64,000 nucleotides of DNA, from NCBI RefSeq assembly GCF_030867145.1, contig NC_134428.1:3906001-3970000 (forward strand), given 5' to 3'. Below, piece after piece: positions 40,535 to 57,722 of this stretch (its first letter is position 1; each line of letters starts with the position of its first letter). The notes beneath the pieces were generated by a model that worked only from the letters and a program-made list of their open reading frames with translations, made no database searches and was not told the DNA's origin. The position numbers were made by a program, and so were the translations under genes. The stretch is from Opisthocomus hoazin. Taxonomy: Eukaryota > Chordata > Aves > Opisthocomiformes > Opisthocomidae.

Positions 40535-41952
40535 GTGAGCAGAAAATTAATTACAGAAATACATTTTTCAGCTTCAGGACTTTTAGAAGTAACATCAGTG
40601 GCGTGGTCACTTCCAGTGATTGTCCTCTGTACATACTTAACTACTGCAGTTGAATCAAATATATCCTGCTGGTTTGAACATATAGCAACTTTTCAGATAG
40701 ATGCCAAGACTATCTAAAAGTGTTTGTTAGACCTGGAAACAGTGCACCTAGAGATAAATTGATGTAGTACTTTTGTGGGAATTCTCGAGCAGCCTATGTG
40801 CTTATTTGGTGAAAAGCAGTTCTCTGCCTAAGCGAACTGCGGAATGGTTCCAAGTAAGGTAATTGTAATGTCGACACTCACAAATAACAAACTGTGAGTA
40901 CGGGTAGCGTAAAAGTTCTTCCAGCCACTCTTCACTTTATGCTTGTACCGTGACCTCCAGTGCTAGATATCTGTGGAGTATCTTGCTGATTTGCAGAGTT
41001 CTATTGTGTCTCTGGTAACCCCTGCCAGAGCGGAGGAAGCGGCACACCTGGACAGCGTGGTTCCTACTAGTGCAGCTTCAGTGTCTTTGTTCAGAAGTAG
41101 AATTAATCCAACACTGCCAAAAAAAAAAAAAAGTATCTCTAGCTTGTAAAATTTTATTTCTAGTCATTCACAGATATAGGTGTGGACAGTTCATGTACTG
41201 TAGTAATATTTTTGTGTAGGAATATTTCAGAAGCCTCCTTAGTTTAAAATACTACATGAGAAATATAGTAGTTAAATCTGATGGAAATTATAGTTTATTC
41301 ACCTGAAAATCTTACGTGTTTCCTGTGCTCCTTATTCATTAAATATTCTCAATAAGAGCATAAAAAGACAGAAAAATACCCTACAATCTTAAACAAAGGT
41401 CCTGTGATAAGATTGTCAGTTCTGGCAATATAGTAAGAATGGCACTGAAACATCCCTTATGGCAATTACGACCTTTTTAAAAAGGTTTTTGACAAATGTC
41501 AGTGCAGTGGTGAAAAGTGCTTTATTATGCACCTCCAGGCTGCTATGCCTACTAAAATCAGGGCAGCTGTAGCTGATATCTTTCCTTTTATTTCTGTGAG
41601 ATGAGCCATGCTGATCTGTTAATGGGCACATTCCTTCCTGCTCAGTGCTACTCACATGGTCCTTTTACAGCACTGACATCCCAGATCTTACTGAATTCAT
41701 AGAAATATCTTCTGGTCCTCGCTGTTACCTGTGATATCTGAGAGTGGATTAACTTGCATTACCTTAATTTTTTTGGCTAACATATGCAAAATGTTAGACA
41801 GCAGGATTTTAAATGCTCCCTACTTCCAACTTGCTGAGCAGTTGTTTTATCTTTGAGCTTATAATCCTGATTTGCTGGACTGAATATTTTTAGCAGAAAA
41901 CTTTATTGATATGTAAAAAAGTGTTGAAGTTCTTCCCTTTTGTTTTTCCTAG
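40535..41952 (+). other. MYH10: Intron
   Basis: AT-rich with a 14-A run near 41120. No exon or repeat recognised. Confidence 0.8.
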
Positions 41953-42159
41953 TTCAAAGCAAATCTTGAAAAAAACAAGCAAGGCCTAGAGTCCGACAAC
42001 AAGGAGTTGGCCTGTGAAGTGAAGGTACTGCAGCAGGTCGAGGCAGAGTCTGAACATGAGAGGAAGAAGCTCGATGCTCAGGTGCAAGAGCTAACTGCTA
42101 GGGTCACAGAAGGAGAAAGACTGAGGGTGGAGCTGGCGGAGAAAGCTAACAAGCTGCAG
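41953..42159 (+). CDS. MYH10: MYH10 rod exon: [11 protein letters not shown]...ANKLQ
   Basis: 207 nt = 69 codons, TTTTTCCTAG to GTAAGG, phase 0 at both ends. Encodes [20 protein letters not shown] and onward to [13 protein letters not shown] with only a few substitutions (for example Glu for Lys in QQVKAESEHK). Confidence 0.95.
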
Positions 42160-43203
42160 GTAAGGCTGTATGGAATTCCTAAACTGCTGAACTATACACA
42201 AGAAAGTAAAAGCTTTAACCATATACAGAAGTGGCTAGGAGGAATGACTATCAAAGATGCAGCTAGGTCTACAGGAACGGGGACTGTAGTTGATGTGGGA
42301 GGCGATCTCAGTCATGTACTCGTGTACTTGAGGGGCTTGAAAGTGGTGACACACCTCAGATAGCTGGAGAGCCATGACATGAATCCTGAACTTTTTGGAC
42401 TATGTAAGAATCACAGTGGCTTTGAAGTACATGGCTTCCCATTTTGGAGACCAAATCCTGTAGGAGGCTCTGCTGACAGCTGGCCTACAGGTTTTTGGCT
42501 TGGATGTGGAGTTGAGTAGAGTGGGCTGAGCTCATTTGTAGGCTTGAGCAAAAATGTACTGATTGATGATGGCCACACGTTTCCTTTTGTGCTTCAAAAG
42601 GAACTTGACAGATAGGGATTGCAAGTAAAGGGCTGTTCCTCTGCGAAATGGAGAAAACAGACAAAATGCAGTCAGAGCTGACTTCTTAGCCACAGCAAAG
42701 AGTATTATGAGTAAATCAAGCTAAAGTGCTTGAAAAAGGGAATGGCCCCATTCTTTTTGGGGGAAGCGTTTTGGCAGTCTCTCACTGTATATACAAGTAG
42801 CATAGCCTAAAATAGCAAGAATTGGCACCTGGCATTGACCTTTTCTCTTGCAGTGATGCTTTAAACCCAGCTGCCACCCTGATAATCCTTGAATTAATGG
42901 TACTGTAAAATACACGGTCCTATAAAATACATGATCCTATAATGAAAAATAGCTTTAAATATGACTGTAGATGTTGGAATGACATGCTCTGCTAAATACC
43001 ATGGCTAACTCTTATTATGTTCTGTCTTCAGTTCAGGACTGACACGTTTCTAATCAAACTTCAGTATTCTTAGCTTGTTGTACCTGGGATGTGTTGTTGT
43101 CTTGCCTTCCACGGAATTTGTGGAGGTTTTGTGTTCCGAGTCAGATGTAGGCTTTGCCATGGATCTGCTGCGCGTTATTACCTTTAGACTGCTTGATTTG
43201 CAG
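42160..43203 (+). other. MYH10: Intron
   Basis: No exon or transposon recognised. Open frames running out of the flanking exons into this interval are read-through only. Confidence 0.8.
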
Positions 43204-43308
43204 AACAAGTTGGATAATGTCTCAAGTCTCCTGGAGGAAGCAGAGAAGAAAGGCATTAAGTTTGCCAAGGATGCGGCTAGTTTGGAATCTCAGCTTCAGG
43301 ATACACAG
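43204..43308 (+). CDS. MYH10: MYH10 rod exon: [12 protein letters not shown]...QLQDTQ
   Basis: 105 nt = 35 codons, GATTTGCAG to GTGTGT. Encodes [20 protein letters not shown] then [15 protein letters not shown]. The parental exon has NELDNVS; here Glu is Lys. Frame and splice sites intact. Confidence 0.95.
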
Positions 43309-44404
43309 GTGTGTGTGCAGTGAAGCTTGAACTTAGCGCTGAAGCTTTGTTCCTCATTGAAATGCTAACTGCATAACAGAAAATACATTTTCATTCATGG
43401 TCTGGAAAGCCCCATGGGTAGAAGCTGTATTTCCTATTGAAGTCTAGTGAAATGCGATGTATGATGATTGCTCAGCTACATGTGGAGCCAGTTTTTCATT
43501 ATCTAAGATTTACTGCTTGATAGACTGTAGCCTTTCAGTTTCTCTTTTTTATTTCTTAGTCTCTGTGGGAGATAAGCATTAAGTCAAAAAAACCTTTCCA
43601 AGTAGGATGTTAATGCAAATAAGGTCCTTGGGGTGTGTGAAAGGCACGAGGGACAATACCCTGTCTTTTACTGACTTAGGCTGAAGTTCTTTACTGACTT
43701 CAGCTTAAGTTGTTGAAACTGCCAGTGTTTGCTTTTTGGGTTAAATAGTGCAGCTTGATACATGTATTCATCACTTAAATATACTCTTTTTTTTTTCCCC
43801 TGTATAAAAATGCTAATGGTGACTATCTGAGTAATGTTCATTACAGTTGGAGAGTTCTGTGAGGAACAGGGTGAGGGAAGAGAGGGCTGGTGGTTACACT
43901 TTTCATTAGTCTCGGTTATGACAGAAATTTCCACTGCCAAATTACAGCTGTCTTTAAACTGACCTTTACATTTAAGCAATGCAGTGAATCTTGAAAGCAT
44001 GCTGTCATTGCAGGATTTGTTGCTATATATTCGTCTCAGGTGGTTTAAAATAGGGACTCTATATGCTTGTTGGAAAAGAAAGATATATTTTGAAGGCAAC
44101 TGCTGTGCTTGTCCCTTTGAAGATAGAAAAGTATCATCCATTGGCTTCTATGAACAGACAGTGGCATGGATTCTCTGAGAAATACGCTTCATAAAGGCTT
44201 AAGTGTGCCCCAAATGACTGAGCAGTACCTTTTTGAAAACCCAGATTACGGATGGCTTCATAAGCATGTCGTTGTACAAAACTGCTGAGAGAAAAATAAT
44301 CAAACCTGAACCTCCAAGTAGAGTAATGGAGGGTGGTGGGCCAAGGCCACACTTAACACGCTATGAACCAAACTGAACTTTGAATATGCCTGTTTGTGTA
44401 ACAG
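43309..44404 (+). other. MYH10: Intron
   Basis: AT-rich, no exon or transposon recognised. Two minus-strand open frames (43668-44141 and 44134-44352) cross it without family resemblance. Confidence 0.8.
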
Positions 44405-44557
44405 GAGCTGCTTCAGGAAGAAACCCGCCAGAAACTCAACCTGAGCAGTAGGATTAGGCAGCTGGAAGAGGAGAAGAACAACCTGGAAGAGAAGCAGGAA
44501 GAGGAAGAGGAGGCCAGAAAGAATCTGGAGAAACAGATGCTTGCCTTACAATCACAG
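44405..44557 (+). CDS. MYH10: MYH10 rod exon: [12 protein letters not shown]...LALQSQ
   Basis: 153 nt = 51 codons, GTAACAG to GTAAGC. Encodes [20 protein letters not shown], the stretch that best separates MYH10 from MYH9 and MYH11, then [20 protein letters not shown] through [11 protein letters not shown]. Two Gln residues in the parental NLQEQQEEE are changed to Glu and Lys. Confidence 0.95.
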
Positions 44558-44892
44558 GTAAGCTGTTGTACATGGCAAGACTTCTGTAAGGGCTGCACGT
44601 TCCAGGTGAGATGAATTGGTGTCCTAAACCTCTTGGAAAAATGTCATGTAACTTGCACGTATGCTCGACCACACTTTGGAATAAAATTTTCCATGGACTT
44701 TCTCAATTGCCATAGTGACCAGTACAACTAACTGCAGTGGACAGGACTTTCCCCTACTTGGACTCCTGTTAGCTCATAATTTTTGTGTTACTCTAGCTAG
44801 CAATAACACCTAGTTTTGTATTTTTGACTTGTTGCCTTTCTTTCCTTTTCATGATGTACCAAGGAACATTATTTTCTTTTATTTAATTTCAG
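44558..44892 (+). other. MYH10: Intron
   Basis: Short intron, nothing else seen. Confidence 0.85.
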
Positions 44893-45141
44893 TTGGCTGA
44901 TGCTAAGAAAAAGGTAGATGATGACTTGGGAACCATTGAAGGCTTGGAGGAAAACAAAAATAAATTACTGAAGGAAACGGAGTCCTTAAGCCAATGCCTA
45001 GAGGAGAAGGCAATGGCTTATGACAAACTGGAAAAGACAAAGAATCGCCTGCAGCAAGAGCTGGATTACGTGGTGGTAGACCTAGATCATCAGCGCCAGA
45101 TTGTTTATAGCCTGAAGAAAAAGCTGAAGAAGTTTGATCAG
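44893..45141 (+). CDS. MYH10: MYH10 rod exon: [12 protein letters not shown]...KKFDQ
   Basis: 249 nt = 83 codons, TTAATTTCAG to a weak donor GTAGTC. Encodes [20 protein letters not shown] through [18 protein letters not shown] and KKFDQ. It is clearly more diverged than its neighbours: Cys for the conserved Arg of SQRLEE (TGC at 44995-44997), YVV for the DDL/DDM of ELDDL, and several changes in the IVSNLEKKQKK block. Confidence 0.94.
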
Positions 45142-47865
<2,724 letters not shown>

Positions 47866-48027
47866 GTGCGAGAGCTGGAGGCAGAACTGGAAGATGAGTG
47901 CAAACAGAGGGCTCTTGCTGTGGCAGCCAAGAAGGAAATGGAGATGGATACGAAAGACCTGGAAGGTCAGATAGAAGCTGCAAACAAGGCTCGAGGTGAA
48001 GCAATCAAACAGCTATGTAAGCTCCAG
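47866..48027 (+). CDS. MYH10: MYH10 rod exon: [12 protein letters not shown]...QLCKLQ
   Basis: 162 nt = 54 codons, GATTTCACAG to GTAGGC. Encodes [20 protein letters not shown] then [20 protein letters not shown] through [14 protein letters not shown]. Two conserved Arg codons are Cys codons (TGC at 47899-47901, TGT at 48016-48018), and Thr replaces Leu in MDLKDLE. Confidence 0.95.
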
Positions 48028-49686
48028 GTAGGCACAGCAAATCAGCTGAGCTGCTTTCCCTCCTGCTGACAGTGTGTCAAGGGTGCTGCTTTTTGTTACA
48101 TGCATTTGTAGTGTGAAGGCAAGAAGGAGTATCAGACTCAGCTATGCTGGCACACGTCACAGTATCTGGCCTGAACTTATCAGCCGCTCAAAACTCCTCT
48201 CATCCTTTTGTTGCTAAGGAGTTAAGATTGTCCCCCACGTACTTCTATTCAATAGTCATCATTTTCAACGCTTTGCATAAGGATTTACTGAGGATTGCTT
48301 TTGAGGCTGAATCTTTAAAATTTATGGTTGTTTGTATCTTTGAATTTACTGATTTCAGCTCAGCTCTTGCTGATTGCTAATTCCTCTAGTTGAGGAAGCC
48401 AAAAATGCTCCAGAGAAATAGGAGGAGTAAATTTTAGTTGCTTTGAAAAATCTCCAAGATGCCTATTCTTTTTAGATTGCCTAGAATAATCCAGTACTTG
48501 TGTCAAGGATTTATTTCCCATTCCCAGAGAAATACTCCGTCTTTAGTAGAGGTCAGTTTTCCCAAGGCTTTCAGTGCCATGGCCCAAAGCTGCAGGAGTA
48601 TGAGGCCGTGGCAAGACCATGTAAAGCATAGAGCAAACTGCATTGCCTTTCTGCCCTGTCCACTCTATTCCTTGGCAATCCTACTTCAACTGAATGAGGG
48701 CAATTTTGGAACTTGGTCCAGGCGCTAAATGAGAAGGGAATGGAGATTAAAGCAAGAAATGCTGGTACCTAGCAGTAGCGGCTTCTCTGTTCCCAGAGGC
48801 TGAGTCAGTTACAGAGTTCATACCTGATCTCTGTACACTTTCATGCAAGCGCCTGAAATAAGTGCTCTCATGATTAGTGGTATTGCGAAGATGCAGGTAC
48901 AACTTAAATGCAGTTTCTCCAGCTTTATTCTTTTAGCATCTGAAGTCAAACTTGTGTGAATTAAGATATCAGTCTGTGTTAAGTGTCTTACGGGAAGGAA
49001 AGTATGTGCTTCTACGTTATATGTGCAAAATGGTGAATTGTGGTACTTCTACACTGAGAAGTTTCTTACCTTGAGTACTTGTAAAAGGGTTTTATCAGTC
49101 AATTTAAGTAAATAGGTTTGTTTTTTTCCAAGACAATTGCAAGAGCATTACCTATCTACTACAAAGGTATCTCTACTACCTCTACTAGAGTTTTTTTCCT
49201 ACAAGAAATATACTAATAAATGAAGTGAAGTCTTCTAATGGGATATTTCTGATGAGGAGTGAGTGATGGAAAGATGAGAAAATGAAGGGTTTAGACTGAA
49301 AGAGGGTAGATTTAAATTGGATATAAGAAAGAAATTCTTCACTCTGAGGGTGATGAGGCACTGGCCCAGGTTGCCCAGAGAAGCTGTGGCTGCCCCCTCC
49401 CTGGCAGTGTTCAAGGCCAGGTTGGATGGGGCTTTGAGCAGCCTGGAAGGTGTCTCTGCCCGTGGCAGAGGGATAGAACTCTGATCTTTAAAGGTCCTGT
49501 CCAACCCAAACCATTCTATAATTCTATGAAAATAAGAACTGAAAATAAATATATTTAAGTGGAATGAAGCCACTTTAGGAGGAAGGTCTTGCCTCCTAAG
49601 GGCAAAAAAGCTTCAGAGCTACTAATAAATCTTGTGGTTGTCCTGCTGTATCATGGCTTATTCTTTCCTCTGCTCTCCAACTGCAG
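48028..49686 (+). other. MYH10: Intron with a CR1 fragment
   Basis: Contains the sense CR1 at 49285-49529, about 160 bp before the next exon. No other feature recognised. Confidence 0.8.
49285..49529 (+). mobile_element. CR1 3' end, sense
   Basis: Reads AAGAAATTCTTCACTCTGAG, AGGCACTGGCCCAGGTTGCC, the CTGCCCCCTCCCTGGCAGTG block and ends CCATTCTATAATTCTATGAA. 5'-truncated, about 245 bp. Confidence 0.94.
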
Positions 49687-49815
49687 GCTCAAATGAAAGA
49701 CTACCAGCGGGAGCTAGAAGAAGCCCTTGCATCCAGAGATGAGATCTTTGCACAGTCCAAAGAAAGTGAAAAGAAGCTCAAAGGTCTTGAAGCAGAAATA
49801 CTCCAGCTCCAAGAG
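49687..49815 (+). CDS. MYH10: MYH10 rod exon with a destroyed splice donor
   Basis: 129 nt = 43 codons after CAACTGCAG, encoding [20 protein letters not shown] then [20 protein letters not shown] and LQE. The homologous exon ends at CAAGAG followed by a GT donor; here the next bases are ATGAGATTG, so +1 of the donor is A. Without a cryptic site the frame reads through the intron for about 62 more codons to a stop at 50002-50004. Leu replaces Arg in EEARAS. Confidence 0.93.
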
Positions 49816-51050
49816 ATGAGATTGAAATCCAAGAAATCTGGTTTTCTTTCTAGAGAAAAGGGGAAGGCCAGAGGGTGTTTGTTTTTTTTAAAAAAAAGAA
49901 AAAGTAAAAAGCCATCCATTGAGTTGAACAGAAAAGTGGGAGCCTGGAGATGTTTCTCTTCCTCACTGCCCCAGGTCATTAGTGAGCTTCTTATAGCTTT
50001 GTAGGAATCCTTCTAGTAGTCTGGACTTCCTTTCCCTGCCTGGGTAGCAGGGAAGCCTTACTACTGCTTAAACAGATTTCAAGCCTCACTAAAATTTACA
50101 AGGTGGTTTGAGAGTCTCTGGAAGCTGTGGTGCACACTGTCAGTACTAAAACTGGTCACCGGAAGTATATAAAAACCTAACAATCTCTCCAGTACCTCAG
50201 TGGACCATTTAAGTCTGTGGAGGTTTATCTCTCTGCTATCTGAGGTCCTCATCCCTTTCTTTTACGGGCATCTGTTCCCTCATTGTTGGCAATTCATGGA
50301 AGAGCTCCAAGTCGTGCTACATATCACTGTCACTTATCCCCGATTATCTCCGTTGTCTGCCACAAGGTTAAACGTTTGAGGTTTGAAGGCAACAGAATTG
50401 CCTTGTGTGAGAGACGACCTCTTTTTACCCTGTTAGCTGCAAAGGTTGAAGCAATCACTCAGCTTACACTGCACTTCATGTATGAGACTTTTACCTACAA
50501 CTTACTAGAGCTTCTCCATGTCATTCTTTCACAGACTTCAAACTTGTCAGTCTTGCACTTGCAGTGCATTAGATTGTGTCCTTCTTGGTGAATGTCTGGG
50601 TGTTTCTACCACTCAATACAATTTCACAATACAAGATTCAGCGCTGTTATACTTTTGTGCTAAAAATTCATTTTCTATACTTTGCTTTCAGTCATGCTAC
50701 ATACTCTGTAGGAACCTAAAAAATTTGCTTAATTTAGTGCCCACGTTATACTTAATGAACTAGAGCATGTGACAGAACGGTTTTCTCCTCCTGCTTAGGG
50801 CTTGAATGTTACTGGCCTTTTCAGGGGACGGGGAGAAGTAAATTCATAGTAGTCATGTGGCAGTTACGGGAGGGAAAGATCAAGGTGATGCGTCCTGCTA
50901 GCTTTTACAGCTGTTGGTTCTGTTTATCCATTAAAAGACCTCGGCGATATCACACTTCACAGTATCTCCCAGAAGTTATTAGAAGGCATAATTGTTGCAG
51001 AAGTTTTGAGATTCCTAATGCTGTAATGAATATTTCCTAAACCTTCACAG
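49816..51050 (+). other. MYH10: Intron whose 5' splice site is lost
   Basis: Starts ATGAGA instead of GTGAGA-like. A-rich patch near 49890-49910. The 3' end (CCTTCACAG) is normal. A possible cryptic donor lies near 49877 (CAGAGG|GTGTTT), but its use is unknown. Confidence 0.75.
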
Positions 51051-51139
51051 GAGTTTGCTGCGTCTGAAAGAGCTCGTCGTCATGCTGAGCAAGAAAGGGA
51101 TGAGTTGGCTGATGAGATTGCAAACAGCGCTTCGGGAAA
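51051..51139 (+). CDS. MYH10: MYH10 rod exon: [12 protein letters not shown]...NSASGK
   Basis: 89 nt, CCTTCACAG to GTGAGT, ending in phase 2. Encodes [20 protein letters not shown] then [10 protein letters not shown], unchanged from the family sequence as I know it. Confidence 0.95.
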
Positions 51140-51388
51140 GTGAGTCATCAAATGTATTAATTGTGCATCTGAAGAACTTCAGGCACCAGCAGCTGCAGTT
51201 CTTGGTAGCCTGCTTGCAATTTCTGTATTGACCTGTTGTCCCGATAAAAATTGCTTCTTGTTATGAACAGAATTGCTTACACAGTAGCTTCTCGTTACAG
51301 TTTGGAATGTCTAAAGTATCAAAAGCAAAATAGCCAGTTGCTTTGTATCAGATCTGAGCGTGTCTTGACCCAAATACTTCTTTTCTAG

Positions 51389-51512
51389 GTCAGTGCTGCT
51401 GGATGAGAAGCGCCGGCTGGAAGCTCGGATTGCACAATTGGAGGAAGAGCTCGAGGAAGAGCAGAGCAACATGGAGCTTCTCAATGAGCGGTTCCTAAAG
51501 ACCACGTTGCAG
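51389..51512 (+). CDS. MYH10: MYH10 rod exon: [12 protein letters not shown]...FLKTTLQ
   Basis: 124 nt, TTTTCTAG to GTGAGT. Encodes [20 protein letters not shown] then [20 protein letters not shown] and Q; Leu replaces the Arg of ERFRKTTLQ. The short intron before it (51140-51388) shows nothing else. Confidence 0.95.
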
Positions 51513-51616
51513 GTGAGTCCGTTGGTGGCAATGCTGTAGGGGCAATCTATGTTTCAGTGTGCAGATAAGTGGAGGATCTCAATAGCACCAAATTATCTTC
51601 TATCCTTCTCCTCTGA

Positions 51617-52675
<1,059 letters not shown>

Positions 52676-52784
52676 GGAAAGAGCAGCTGCTAACAAACTG
52701 GTCCGTCGTACGGAGAAGAAATTGAAGGAAGTCTTCATGCAGGTGGAGGATGAGCGTCGACACGCAGACCAGTACAAGGAGCCG
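52676..52784 (+). CDS. MYH10: MYH10 rod exon: [12 protein letters not shown]...DQYKEP
   Basis: 109 nt, TATTCTAG to GTAGGT. Encodes [20 protein letters not shown] then [16 protein letters not shown]. The last codon is CCG (Pro) where the family has Gln; this also alters the last exonic bases next to the donor. Confidence 0.94.
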
Positions 52785-55106
<2,322 letters not shown>

Positions 55107-55253
55107 GAAGGGGGGGGCCCCATCACCTTCTCCTCGAGTCGATCCGGGAGATGCCAGCTGCACTTCGAAGGGGCCTCGCTGGAGCTCTCGGACGACGATG
55201 CGGAGAGCAAAGGCAGCGACGTGAACGAAGCGCAGCCGGCGCCCGCCGAGTAG
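55107..55253 (+). CDS. MYH10: MYH10 last coding exon: tailpiece and stop, phase conflict
   Basis: After TTTGCAG the exon can be read as [20 protein letters not shown] then [20 protein letters not shown] and PAPAE, stop TAG at 55251-55253. This is the non-helical tailpiece with the acidic casein kinase 2-type SLELSDDD site, which in MYH10 regulates filament assembly. The preceding exon ends in phase 2, but the tailpiece frame needs phase 0 at this acceptor. Joined as spliced, the reading would shift at the run of eight G (55110-55117) and stop at about 55222-55224 with an unrelated C-terminus. A homopolymer miscount in assembly is possible. Cys replaces the second Arg of SGRRQLH. Confidence 0.88.
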   Translation, partial: EGGGPITFSSSRSGRCQLHFEGASLELSDDDAESKGSDVNEAQPAPAE

Positions 55254-55478
55254 AGCCCCATCACACCGTTTGCATGCAGAGACCTTTGACACAACAGTCG
55301 GCAGGAGGAGGAGGACTTTCCTGACCACCCAACTGCCTTGTGGCCATCAATCTGCATTACGAGACATCGGCATGCTACAAGGTTACTTATCCTAGGTCAA
55401 CTATGTCTTAAGGCTCTCCAGCCTCACCATACTGTACCCTGCTTCAGATATAGTTACAACTGCTTTTTTTCTGTAGTA

Positions 55479-55484
55479 AATAAA
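55479..55484 (+). promoter_or_regulatory. MYH10: Proximal poly(A) signal AATAAA
   Basis: Exact hexamer 226 bp after the tailpiece stop, followed by GT/T-rich sequence (GTTGTCTCTGTT). Confidence 0.55.
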
Positions 55485-56738
55485 ATGGAGTTGTCTCTGT
55501 TCAGTGCATCTATTTTCCAGATACTCATTGTATAGCCATTTTATAAAGCATCATGTGAAGGATGGAACTTTTTTTTTATCAACACGGAAACTTCATTCCC
55601 AGAGGGTAGGTGGTTGGGGCAGACCCGTCGTCATGACTATGCATGCTTTGTTGTACAGACAGCATCCTTCCGTTTCTCCTGTGCTCAGGCGGCCCGTGGC
55701 TGTATCGAGTCTGGTGGATCATTGAAGACCAAACTGCACCTGTATTTTTTTTTTCTTTTCTCCTAATTGTTGTGATCAGCACACAATCAGCGAGTGAACT
55801 GTGAAAAGGCCTTGGGAAGTGTTAGAGGGAGATGTAGGGATGAACGAGTAGCGTCCATTTTTAACCTGCAATACCCTTTTGAAGTGTTCTCAGCACCTGC
55901 TTCATCAGTTAGCGTTCCTGCAGTACAGGCAAACTGAAACAGCGTCGCCGTTCCTCATCTGTACAGTACTTCTGCGTTTGTAGAGACCCGCTATCACCAC
56001 GCCCGACAGATCTGTGTATCTATTAAGGCTACTATAATGTGAACACCAGTGGAAAACAAACAGACAACGCAGGCGAAATTAATTTATTAATTTAGGGCCG
56101 AGTGAGTTAGCCTTCAAGCCGCAGAGCCGAGCGGCTGCACAGTGCGTGGAGGCCGAGGTGGTGCGGCGGCTCCGGCGGGAGCGGCTCCGGGGCTGCGCGG
56201 GGCGGGTGCGGAGCCGGCGGTGACAGGGGTTCAGCGACGGATGTTGCCTGCCTAGGAGTTGACATGCCAGTGGATGTGAATCCTTTTTGTTGTTGTTGTG
56301 TTTTGGTTTTTTTTATTTTGAACAGTATTACAGCGAGTAGTTAGCATTCTTTTTGTTTAAATAGCTGAAAAACTGACATTACAGCAAGTGCCTTAGACAC
56401 TACAATACTAAAACAATGTTACATATATAATTTGCCTATATAACAATGATTTAATGTATTAATTTTGACTGTGCTTCATATCACGTACCTCTCTAGTCCA
56501 AGTGGTATTATTGATATTAGTGACAATGAATCAGTGTTAACTAGGAACCTTCCTCTGTCACATAATCAAAAACCGTGGATTTCCTTTTTTGGTTAAAAGC
56601 TTTAACATCTGTCACAAAGGTTTTGTTGTGTGTGTTTGGATACTTTTAATCAAACTGGCTGTTGACCACCAGGCATCTGACTGCAAATATCTTGTTTTCT
56701 TGTATACCCATATTTCTAGACAATGATTTTTGTAAGAC

Positions 56739-56744
56739 AATAAA
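56739..56744 (+). promoter_or_regulatory. MYH10: Distal poly(A) signal AATAAA
   Basis: Exact hexamer about 1.5 kb after the stop; a second one follows at 56821-56826. Either could end a long MYH10 3'UTR. Confidence 0.5.
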
Positions 56745-56840
56745 TTTATTCATTATAGATGTGGCCGCCTGCTCTGTTTACTTACAGGAAGAGCTATCTC
56801 CTGAGGATGGCGTAGACCTTAATAAACAAGAATATGACTG

Positions 56841-57539
56841 GAAGCTGCATTTACCCTTCTTCCTCTTTTGTTTGCTCAGGGTTTTTTTTCTCTTTTGACC
56901 TAAACACAGTGTAAATGGCCTGGTCAGGGCTGAGCCTTTGTGTTGCCATTAGAGTCCAAAGTCCCCTCCTGCTGACCTGCAGGGCTGGGACCCAGGCAGA
57001 GCCCCCATGGCTGCCTTCAGCGGGGTCTGGGCTTTCTGCTGGGCGGTGGAATCTCCTGTTTCAGAGGTCCCAGTGTGCAGTACCTGCTCCCGTGGCCCAA
57101 GGCAGTGATGGCGTTGGGTAAGGCCAAGGCTGTCACTGGTGCCCTGGGGCTGGTCCCTGCACAGAGAAGGTGGACCAGCGTGGGGAGCTGATAGGAGCAG
57201 GGAGATGGTGGGCTTAAAACTGGAGCGAGAGGAGAGGGGTGGGGGAGAGCAGGAAGCCCCTGCCTGGGCTCTACAGTCCAGGGCTGCTGTCAGTGGTCCC
57301 TCTGGTCCCAGCAAGCCTGGGCTGAGGGAGCCTCCAGCACCGAAGGGCTGCTGGGGACCAGAGCTGATCCCAGGCACCCGCTCCTGGAACCCAGTTCAGT
57401 CAGGGGTACCGTTACCTCAGGTGTCTCCTTCAAGGCAGTGGCTGCTGCTCCTCCTGCTGTGAGGACCATACTGGGGAGGGGGCAGGGGCTACTGAAGGGC
57501 TTTTCCCTGCCTCTCTCATGGCTTCCATACCTCAGGGCA
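56841..57539. other. GC-rich intergenic DNA
   Basis: Lies between the MYH10 and NDEL1 3' ends. Open frames on both strands are long because of the G/C-rich composition, not because of a recognisable gene. No family resemblance seen. Confidence 0.6.
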
Positions 57540-57722
57540 GGGTTTGGGCCACTACCAGGCACAAACACAGGCTGGGCAGAGAATGGGAGCGAGAGCAGCC
57601 CTGAGGAGAAAGGCTTGGGGTGCTGCTGGGTGAGAAGCTGGACACGACCCAGCCGTGTGTGCTCACAGGGCAAGGGGGGGATTCTGCCTCTCTGCCCCAC
57701 GCTGGTGAGACCCCCCGGGGTA
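57540..57722 (+). mobile_element. CR1, outer element, left part
   Basis: Matches the CR1 stretch around CACTACCAGGCACAAACACA, GAGAGCAGCCCTGAGGAGAA, GAGAAGCTGGACACGACCCA and CGCTGGTGAGACCCC. It breaks off there, and its continuation (CCTGCATCCAGCTCTGGAGC) resumes at about 58628 after another CR1. Confidence 0.75.

Larger units (their letters stand above)
55254..56840 (+). other. MYH10: MYH10 3'UTR (inferred)
   Basis: This follows the stop codon without a splice site. It has AATAAA hexamers at 55479-55484, 56739-56744 and 56821-56826, so proximal and distal polyadenylation are both possible. A CpG/GC-rich block at about 56097-56225 interrupts otherwise AT-rich sequence. The end is placed after the last hexamer and is approximate. 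Confidence 0.65.
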
